From Spirochaetaceae bacterium UBA1306 (GTDB lineage Bacteria; Spirochaetota; Spirochaetia; Treponematales; Rectinemataceae): DNA of 11,661 nt. The stretch covers positions 1-11,661 of the forward strand of contig DBTW01000064.1 in NCBI GenBank assembly GCA_002307245.1, in the 5' to 3' direction. This document shows positions 7,353 through 11,661 of this stretch, piece after piece. Numbering within the stretch: the first letter of the stretch is position 1; each line of letters opens with the position of its first letter. A program made the translations under genes and the position numbers. The notes under the pieces were generated by a model. It saw only the letters and a program-made list of their open reading frames with translations. It searched no databases and was not told the origin of the DNA.

Positions 7353-8485
7353 CAGTTCCCCACGTTCTTGTAGTACGTGAAGGGCGCGTCCGCGAGGAGG
7401 CCGGGATGGAAGATCTTGACGAGATCGGCGAGGACCTTGTCGGGATGGAGCACCGCCGACTCGAAGTAGTCGTTCCCGCCGCCGGGGCCGAGGCGGAGAT
7501 TGTTGTTCCACACCCGGCCGGCCGATACGGCAGGCAGGGAGGCGAAGCGGGAGTCCATGGCGATCAAATCGGCCTTGGAGTTCACGGCTAGGGCGGGATT
7601 GAGCCAATAATCGGCCTTGAGGGCCCGGGAGAAGACCGCCTCGACGGACAGGGTCAGGCCGCCCGTGCCGGGGTCGTCCGCCCAGAGGTAGGAGGATCCC
7701 GCGTCGGCGAGGAAGGCGGCCATGTAGCTCCTGCCTCCGGACACGGGCCAGGAGCCCTGGAATGGCCCGTTAACGAGGACCCGCGGCCTTTCCACGGAGG
7801 CGGCCGCGAGGGCGCGTATCCGTTCGTAGGAGGCGGCCATCTCGTCGAAATAGGTCGCGGCCCGCGCTTCCTCTCCGTAGAACGCGGCGATGAACTTGAT
7901 CCACTCGGCCCGGGCCAGGGGATTCGTCTCGTTCCATTCCCCGGAGATGACGACGGGCAGGCCGGCCTCGGCCATCTTGGGATGCTTGTCCCATTCGTTG
8001 CCCATGCCATAGCTGAAGACCGCGTCGGGGGCGAGCGAGATCATGAGCTCGATGTTCGGCGCCCAATTGCGCGTGGTCTCGACCGTCTTGCCGGCCTCTA
8101 TGCGCGCGCGGATCTCCGGGGAGCTCACGTAGGCCGCGTTGTCGACGCCGACGATGCTGTCGGCCCGGCCTAGGGCCGCGATCTGCGGGAGATAGGTGGT
8201 CGAGAAGCTGACGACCCTGCGCAGCGGGACTTCGAAGAAGCCATCGGCCTTGAGGCCCGAGGGTTTCTTCGACCCTCTCTTATATAGGATGTAAACGAAA
8301 TTCCTCGCGGCCCCGGGCCAGGGCGTCTTGACCTCGATCCGGTCGTAGCCGGGCAGGCGCTCTATCGAAAAGCCCTTCGTATAGGCCAGCCCGGTAGTCG
8401 TCGGCCCCGCGGCCGGGGTTCCGGCGAGGCCCGAGGCCAGGAAGATCGACAAGAGGCAAACCAGGCCCAAGCTTCGTCGGCGCAT
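7352..8485 (-). CDS. Periplasmic solute-binding protein of a siderophore/haem/cobalamin-type ABC importer
   Basis: This 377-residue exported protein captures the substrate for the permease and ATPase encoded downstream in the same operon. An Arg-rich start, a hydrophobic core at residues 6-20 and small residues around 21-26 make a signal peptide. There is no lipobox Cys, so it should be free in the periplasm. Residues about 33-88 form an N-terminal extension (TKGFSIERLPGYDRIEV) with a beta-strand-like pattern. The class III fold then begins at RRVVSFSTTYLPQIAALG (89-106). NWAPNIELMISLAPDAVFS (140-158) is the expected second strand-helix unit. It is related to BtuF/FecB proteins (Peripla_BP_2). 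ATG at 8485 is chosen because AGG lies nine bases upstream; ATG at 8491 is possible. No outer-membrane TonB receptor is in the window. The substrate is undetermined. Confidence 0.88.
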   Translation of the reverse strand: MRRRSLGLVCLLSIFLASGLAGTPAAGPTTTGLAYTKGFSIERLPGYDRIEVKTPWPGAARNFVYILYKRGSKKPSGLKADGFFEVPLRRVVSFSTTYLPQIAALGRADSIVGVDNAAYVSSPEIRARIEAGKTVETTRNWAPNIELMISLAPDAVFSYGMGNEWDKHPKMAEAGLPVVISGEWNETNPLARAEWIKFIAAFYGEEARAATYFDEMAASYERIRALAAASVERPRVLVNGPFQGSWPVSGGRSYMAAFLADAGSSYLWADDPGTGGLTLSVEAVFSRALKADYWLNPALAVNSKADLIAMDSRFASLPAVSAGRVWNNNLRLGPGGGNDYFESAVLHPDKVLADLVKIFHPGLLADAPFTYYKNVGN

Positions 8486-8554
8486 GGCCATCAGCCTATC
8501 GTCTAGACTCGGGCCTGCGCAAGCGGCGGCGGGCTTCGCGGAGCCCCCCGCGGG

Positions 8555-8583
8555 TTGCCCTCCTGCCGCCCCGCAGCTAGAAT
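8555..8583 (+). promoter_or_regulatory. Sigma-70-like promoter of the beta-hydroxyacid dehydrogenase/DUF2804 operon
   Basis: TTGCCC (8555-8560), a 17-base spacer and TAGAAT (8578-8583) match 4 of 6 and 5 of 6 consensus bases at ideal spacing. Transcription would start near 8590, about 30 bases before the ATG at 8621. An in-frame ATG at 8582 lies inside the -10 box and is therefore excluded as the start. Confidence 0.62.
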
Positions 8584-8610
8584 GAAAGGAGTTTCGCATA
8601 ACCGTTTCTT

Positions 8611-8615
8611 GGAGG
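8611..8615 (+). promoter_or_regulatory. Ribosome binding site of the beta-hydroxyacid dehydrogenase gene
   Basis: GGAGG lies five bases before the ATG at 8621. It fixes this start over in-frame ATGs at 8555 and 8582. Confidence 0.8.
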
Positions 8616-8620
8616 ACGTA

Positions 8621-9520
8621 ATGGAAGGCGCTGCGGATACCGTCGGCTTCATAGGGCTTGGGGTAATGGGCTCAAGCATGGCGGGACACCTGATAAAGGC
8701 CGGGCGCAAGCTGTGCGTCCATACGCGCAGCAAGGAAAAGGCCGCGACGGTCCTCGGCGCCGGAGCCCGCTGGTCCGACGGTCCCGCGGCCCTCGCTCCC
8801 GCCTGCTCGGTCATCTTCACCATGGTCGGATACCCCAAGGACGTCGAGGACCTCTACTTCGGCCCCAAGGGCCTCATCGAGAACGCGAAGCCCGGGACCC
8901 TCCTCGTGGACTGCACGACCTCGAGGCCCGACCTCGCGCGGCGGATATCGGCTGCGGCCAAGGCCAGGGGCCTCGCGGCAATAGACGCCCCCGTCTCGGG
9001 CGGCGACATCGGCGCCAAGAACGGCACGCTCACGATCATGGTCGGCGGCGAGGCCCCCGACTTCGAGGCCGCCAAGCCCCTTCTCGAGCGCATGGGCGCC
9101 ACCGTCGTCCTCCAGGGCGGCCCCGGCGCCGGCCAGTACACCAAGATGGCCAACCAGATCGCCATCGCCTCGAACCTCATGGGCGCCGTGGAGGCGATCA
9201 CCTACGCCAAGGCGGCCGGTCTCGACCCGAGGACCGTCCTGCAGAGCATCGGCTCGGGATCGGCTGGCAGCTGGCAGCTCAACAGCATGGTGCCCCGCAT
9301 GCTCGGCGGGGACTTCGAGCCCGGCTTCTACGTGAAGCATTTCCTCAAGGACCTCCGCATCGCCCTGGACTCCGCGAAGTCCATGAAGCTCGACCTGCCC
9401 CTCCTGGCCCTGGCGGAGAAGCTCTTCGAGGCCATGCAGGACGAGGGCTACGGCGATCGGGGCACCCAGGCGCTCTACCTGCTCTACGAGCGCCGCGCCC
9501 GCGAGGGGGAGAAGCGTTGA
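8621..9520 (+). CDS. NAD(P)-dependent beta-hydroxyacid dehydrogenase (3-hydroxyisobutyrate dehydrogenase family)
   Basis: This 299-residue soluble oxidoreductase, the typical family length, would oxidise a beta-hydroxyacid such as 3-hydroxyisobutyrate or reduce tartronate semialdehyde. The N-terminal Rossmann domain opens with GFIGLGVMG (9-17), the family's first signature. The substrate-binding signature DAPVSGG lies at 122-128. The catalytic Lys is K175 in GQYTKMANQ, with N178 after it. The YVKHFLKDL segment (238-246) belongs to the all-helical C-terminal domain. H34-T35-R36 after the second strand, with a basic residue there, would allow NADP use, but this is uncertain. The exact substrate cannot be assigned; 2-hydroxy-3-oxopropionate reductase, threonate dehydrogenase or succinic-semialdehyde-type reductases are all possible. 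The gene is first of a two-gene operon and its TGA overlaps the TTG start of the DUF2804 gene. Confidence 0.9.
   Translation: MEGAADTVGFIGLGVMGSSMAGHLIKAGRKLCVHTRSKEKAATVLGAGARWSDGPAALAPACSVIFTMVGYPKDVEDLYFGPKGLIENAKPGTLLVDCTTSRPDLARRISAAAKARGLAAIDAPVSGGDIGAKNGTLTIMVGGEAPDFEAAKPLLERMGATVVLQGGPGAGQYTKMANQIAIASNLMGAVEAITYAKAAGLDPRTVLQSIGSGSAGSWQLNSMVPRMLGGDFEPGFYVKHFLKDLRIALDSAKSMKLDLPLLALAEKLFEAMQDEGYGDRGTQALYLLYERRAREGEKR
9503..9510 (+). promoter_or_regulatory. Ribosome binding site supporting the TTG start of the DUF2804 gene
   Basis: GAGGGGGA lies six bases before the TTG at 9517, inside the last codons of the preceding gene. With the TTGA stop-start overlap it points to coupled translation. 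Confidence 0.6.
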
Positions 9521-10566
9521 AGGGCAAAGGCTTCGAGCCCGCCCCCGACGCGGCTGTCGACGGGGGCGCCTTCGCCCTCGGCCGCTACGGGACGCCCTTC
9601 CGGCGCATCAACATGCTGGACGTCGACCGGCCCTTCCATTACCGGATACCGCGCTTCATCAAGAACTGGCGGCTCAAGGAATGGCAGGCCTACCAGTTCG
9701 GCGACGCGCGCTGGAGCTTCTTTTCCACGCTCTACAACGCCAAGGTCTTCAGCATGGTGCTCTTCATCGCCTACGACCGGGAGCTCAAGAAGAAGTACAT
9801 CCTGCGGCGCCTCGTCCCCGGAGGCCTGTTCCGCTTCTCCGAGAGCATCACGGGATCCGACGTCTACTACCACGGCGCGCGCAACCTCCTCGAGTCGGCC
9901 TGCGACTTCGATTCGGGCAGCATCCAGCTCACCGTCGTCCGCGGCTCGCGCCGGCTGGAGCGCCGCTTCTCCGGGCGCTTCCGTTTCTCCTGCGGCCCCA
10001 AGGCCGCGGCCCCCAACGTGGTCTGCCTGCCGCTCGGCATGAACCGGGCCATGTACTCGACCAAGATCCTGATGCCCATGGAGGGAGAGTTCTCGGTCGG
10101 CGGCGAGAGCCATCGCCTCGAGGGCCCCGCGTCGATGGGCATCTTCGACGACCACAAGGCCTATTATCCCTATAGGGCCCATTACGATTGGGTCTCGGGC
10201 TTCGGCGCGGACGCCAAGGGCAGGCGGGTCGGGTTCAACCTCACCGACAACCAAGTCCGCGACCAGGCCCGCTATAACGAGAACTGCCTATGGATCAATA
10301 ACAAGGTCTGGCCCCTGCCCCCGGTCAAGGTGACGCGGCCCAAGGGCATCGCCGGCGAGTGGATCATCCAGGACACCGAGGGCATGGTCGACCTCGTCTT
10401 CACGCCCGAGCTCGCGAACGACATCCGCTTCAACCTCGGCGTCCTGGAGAGCGACTACAGCGGCCCCCTGGGCAGTTTCCGCGGCTTCATAAAAAACGGC
10501 GAGGGCGAGAAGGTTCAGGCCGAGCTGCTCTACGGCGCCGGCGAGAGGGAGTTCCTGCGGGCCTAA
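9517..10566 (+). CDS. DUF2804 family protein of unknown function
   Basis: This is a 349-residue protein that I recognise as DUF2804 from its motifs. They are an N-terminal GRYGTPFRRINMLD stretch (22-35), RLKEWQAY (52-59), DDHKAYYPYRAHYDW (211-225), and NENCLWINNKVWPLPPV (254-270). The many aromatic residues and alternating short hydrophobic stretches suggest a mostly beta-strand protein. I see no signal peptide and no membrane helix, so it is probably cytoplasmic. No catalytic function is established for the family. The start is TTG at 9517: it overlaps the upstream stop as TTGA, has a strong ribosome site, and keeps the conserved N-terminal motif, whereas the next ATG at 9613 would cut it. 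A much longer open reading in this frame from 8713 is only a shadow across the dehydrogenase gene. It ends 14 bases before the convergent thyX stop. Confidence 0.82.
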   Translation: MKGKGFEPAPDAAVDGGAFALGRYGTPFRRINMLDVDRPFHYRIPRFIKNWRLKEWQAYQFGDARWSFFSTLYNAKVFSMVLFIAYDRELKKKYILRRLVPGGLFRFSESITGSDVYYHGARNLLESACDFDSGSIQLTVVRGSRRLERRFSGRFRFSCGPKAAAPNVVCLPLGMNRAMYSTKILMPMEGEFSVGGESHRLEGPASMGIFDDHKAYYPYRAHYDWVSGFGADAKGRRVGFNLTDNQVRDQARYNENCLWINNKVWPLPPVKVTRPKGIAGEWIIQDTEGMVDLVFTPELANDIRFNLGVLESDYSGPLGSFRGFIKNGEGEKVQAELLYGAGEREFLRA

Positions 10567-10580
10567 GGGCGAACCGGTCC

Positions 10581-11432
10581 CTATTTCTGCCTTCCCGAGC
10601 GGAGTTTCTCCTCGAAGCGGTCCAGACTCTTGCCTTCGAGGGCGGGCGTCGCGCCGGCCGCCTCCGCCCCGCCCAGACGGCGGCGCAATTCCGCCATCTC
10701 CTCGGCCGAGAAGCGCGTAGCGCCGAGAATGTGGTTCTCGAAGCTGCCGCAGGCGGCCGGGGCCACGGCCTTGGCCATGACGAGCAGCACCCGGGCGTAC
10801 TCGCGGATCTCCATCTGGGCATGGGGATCTATCCGGAGGCTGACGAAGCGGAAGAGGTTGTGCAGGTCGATCTGCCAGTACCATTCCGTATAGAGGCTCA
10901 AGGGCAGGTCTATCCGCGCGAGCTCGCGGGCGAGGCCCGCTCCCACCAGGTCCGAGTACTCGTCGTAGGCGGCGCGCTGGCCCGCCTCCATGCGCGCGAT
11001 GGTCGACAGGGCCAGCTCCTCGGGCACGCCCTCCGCGGCCCTGCCCTGGCGGTTGTCGGCGCTCTGCATGGCTATCGACCCCCGCGCGGGCACGTAGAAG
11101 TCGTCCTTCATCACCGAGTAGCGGCCCGAGATCTCGTTGACCCTCGCCGTGCGGTGCCTGATCCATTGCCTGGCCACGAAGATCGGCAGCTTCACGTGGA
11201 AGGTGAGGATCACCTGCTCGAAGGGCGAGGTGTGCTCGTTGCGCAGGAGATGGTCGATGAGGGCCGCGTCCTCGCGGTAGCTCTTGGTTCCGGCGCCGTA
11301 GGAGACGCGCGCCGCCTGGACGATGCGGTCGTCGCCCCCCATGTAGTCGACCAGGCGCACGAAGCCCTTGTCGAGGACCGGGAACTCCTTATCGAGGATC
11401 TCTTCCGCCGCGGGGACGACGCTATGGGGCAT
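10581..11432 (-). CDS. thyX: Flavin-dependent thymidylate synthase ThyX
   Basis: This enzyme methylates dUMP to dTMP using methylenetetrahydrofolate, FAD and NADPH, replacing ThyA. The 283-residue protein carries the defining RHRX7S signature at R92-H93-R94 to S102, reading RHRTARVNEIS, followed by GRYS. HTSPFEQV (67-74) is the usual HxSPFE segment. RIDPHAQMEIREYA (200-213) is the C-terminal conserved helix with substrate-contacting residues. Residues about 228-283 form a charged tail, making it longer than the classic 220-250-residue enzymes but similar to other long ThyX forms. The ATG at 11432 has an ideal AGGAGGT site (11438-11444) five bases upstream. The start lies inside the end of the PHP gene, so the two are probably co-transcribed. 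No thyA is in the window. Confidence 0.96.
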   Translation of the reverse strand: MPHSVVPAAEEILDKEFPVLDKGFVRLVDYMGGDDRIVQAARVSYGAGTKSYREDAALIDHLLRNEHTSPFEQVILTFHVKLPIFVARQWIRHRTARVNEISGRYSVMKDDFYVPARGSIAMQSADNRQGRAAEGVPEELALSTIARMEAGQRAAYDEYSDLVGAGLARELARIDLPLSLYTEWYWQIDLHNLFRFVSLRIDPHAQMEIREYARVLLVMAKAVAPAACGSFENHILGATRFSAEEMAELRRRLGGAEAAGATPALEGKSLDRFEEKLRSGRQK

Positions 11433-11661
11433 TGGGCACCTCCTGGGAGCTCGTGGGAAGCTGGTCGGCAGGCGCGCCCGGGAAAGCCCCGAAGTCGCCC
11501 GAGAAGCAGTCGATGGTATGCTTGCCCGATCCGGGGCCGTGGCAGTCTGAGCCGTAGGTGAGGAAGAGGCCGAGCGCCTCGGCCTCCCGGCGCACGATGG
11601 GATTGATAGCCTCGGACTTGCCCTCGTCGCCGTACCAATACAGCTCGACGCCCGAGACGCC
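11422..11661 (-). CDS. PHP-domain metal-dependent phosphoesterase, C-terminal part (gene continues past the window)
   Basis: This open reading frame enters from the right edge and ends in TAG at 11424-11422, giving the last 79 residues. It has no start in the window. The visible part begins GVSGVELYWYG, then a helix (EAINPIVRREAEALGL), then LTYGSDCHG with D39 and H41 of the fragment. That GSDxHG motif holds the last metal-binding residues of the PHP fold and, with the preceding layout, matches the TrpH/YciV-like family, which act as phosphoesterases or 5'-3' exonucleases on nucleotides. The usual residue between D and H is aromatic; here it is Cys. A short Pro-rich tail ends the protein. It overlaps thyX by 11 bases, so the two are likely one operon. 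The exact activity cannot be judged from the fragment. Confidence 0.85.
   Translation of the reverse strand, partial: GVSGVELYWYGDEGKSEAINPIVRREAEALGLFLTYGSDCHGPGSGKHTIDCFSGDFGAFPGAPADQLPTSSQEVPNAP
11438..11444 (-). promoter_or_regulatory. Strong ribosome binding site of thyX
   Basis: AGGAGGT on the minus strand, five bases before the ATG at 11432 and within the coding region of the overlapping PHP gene. Its strength suggests ThyX is translated efficiently even from a shared transcript. Confidence 0.8.

Larger units (their letters stand above)
8486..8620. promoter_or_regulatory. Divergent regulatory region between the importer operon and the dehydrogenase gene
   Basis: These 135 bases separate two outward-facing operons. 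The plus-strand promoter is clear and listed separately. For the importer operon I see only weak hexamers (TTGCGC at 8517-8522 with a poor -10), so that promoter may need an activator. A GGGCT/AGCCC hairpin lies within 8531-8546. The span is too short for a complete cobalamin riboswitch, and I see no such conserved box. No obvious Fur-box palindrome was found. Confidence 0.5.

Noticed and set aside
7353..7607. An 85-residue N-terminal extension of the permease
   Set aside because: It lies entirely over the binding-protein coding region, is Arg-rich, and is followed by a proper ATG with stop-start coupling and a membrane helix.
8486..8620. Cobalamin riboswitch upstream of the importer operon
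   Set aside because: The gap is too short for the full structure and I see no conserved B12-box-like sequence. The importer substrate therefore stays open.
8713..9516. A 268-codon upstream extension of the DUF2804 frame over the dehydrogenase gene
   Set aside because: The extension is Arg- and Pro-rich low-complexity sequence in another frame of a well-supported dehydrogenase. The TTG at 9517 with its ribosome site is the better start.
10564..10590. Intrinsic terminator between the DUF2804 gene and thyX
   Set aside because: Only a 4-base AGGG/CCCT stem with a 9-base loop can be drawn, followed by ATTTCT. This is too weak to call.
1..11661. Mobile element, CRISPR, toxin-antitoxin, or other novel defence system
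   Set aside because: I found no transposase, integrase, spacer array, terminal repeats or small paired genes. All major frames belong to recognisable metabolic, transport or signalling families.

Overview
The window is 11.66 kb of gene-dense, high-GC bacterial DNA from an apparently ordinary chromosome. Nine complete genes and one partial gene cover nearly all of it. The only stretch that looks different is bases 1-64, where 21 of 64 bases are G or C. An exported solute-binding protein without a lipobox suggests an organism with a periplasm. ThyX in place of ThyA, a DUF2804 protein and a receiver-PocR-histidine kinase together make me think of a high-GC free-living spirochaete or relative. 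This is a weak guess from gene content, with no marker gene to support it.

Layout, left to right: an AT-rich strip (1-64); a receiver-PocR-histidine kinase on the minus strand (65-1696); an AEC-family permease divergent from it (1770-2723); a D-lactate-dehydrogenase-type 2-hydroxyacid dehydrogenase on the minus strand (2731-3729); a CPA1 cation/proton antiporter with a TrkA-C domain, divergent from it (3806-5302); a minus-strand ABC importer operon of the iron-siderophore/haem/cobalamin class, transcribed binding protein, permease, ATPase (8485 down to 5299); a plus-strand pair of beta-hydroxyacid dehydrogenase and DUF2804 protein (8621-10566); and a minus-strand pair of PHP-domain protein (partial, runs off the right end) and thymidylate synthase ThyX (11661 down to 10581).

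Translational coupling is the main organisational theme. The importer genes are joined by a TGATG junction and a 4-base GTGA overlap. The dehydrogenase/DUF2804 pair shares a 4-base TTGA overlap. The PHP gene overlaps the ThyX start by 11 bases. Several true starts are GTG or TTG, so long ATG-only readings mislead here. Two good sigma-70-like promoters can be seen, at 3746-3774 (minus) and 8555-8583 (plus).

Functionally, the window combines signal sensing, organic-acid metabolism and transport, ion homeostasis, micronutrient uptake and dTMP synthesis. I see no mobile element, CRISPR array, tRNA, rRNA or riboswitch, and no clear novel multi-gene system. The most under-described items are the DUF2804/dehydrogenase pair, the accessory domains of the ABC importer, and the receiver-PocR-kinase with no partner regulator in the window.
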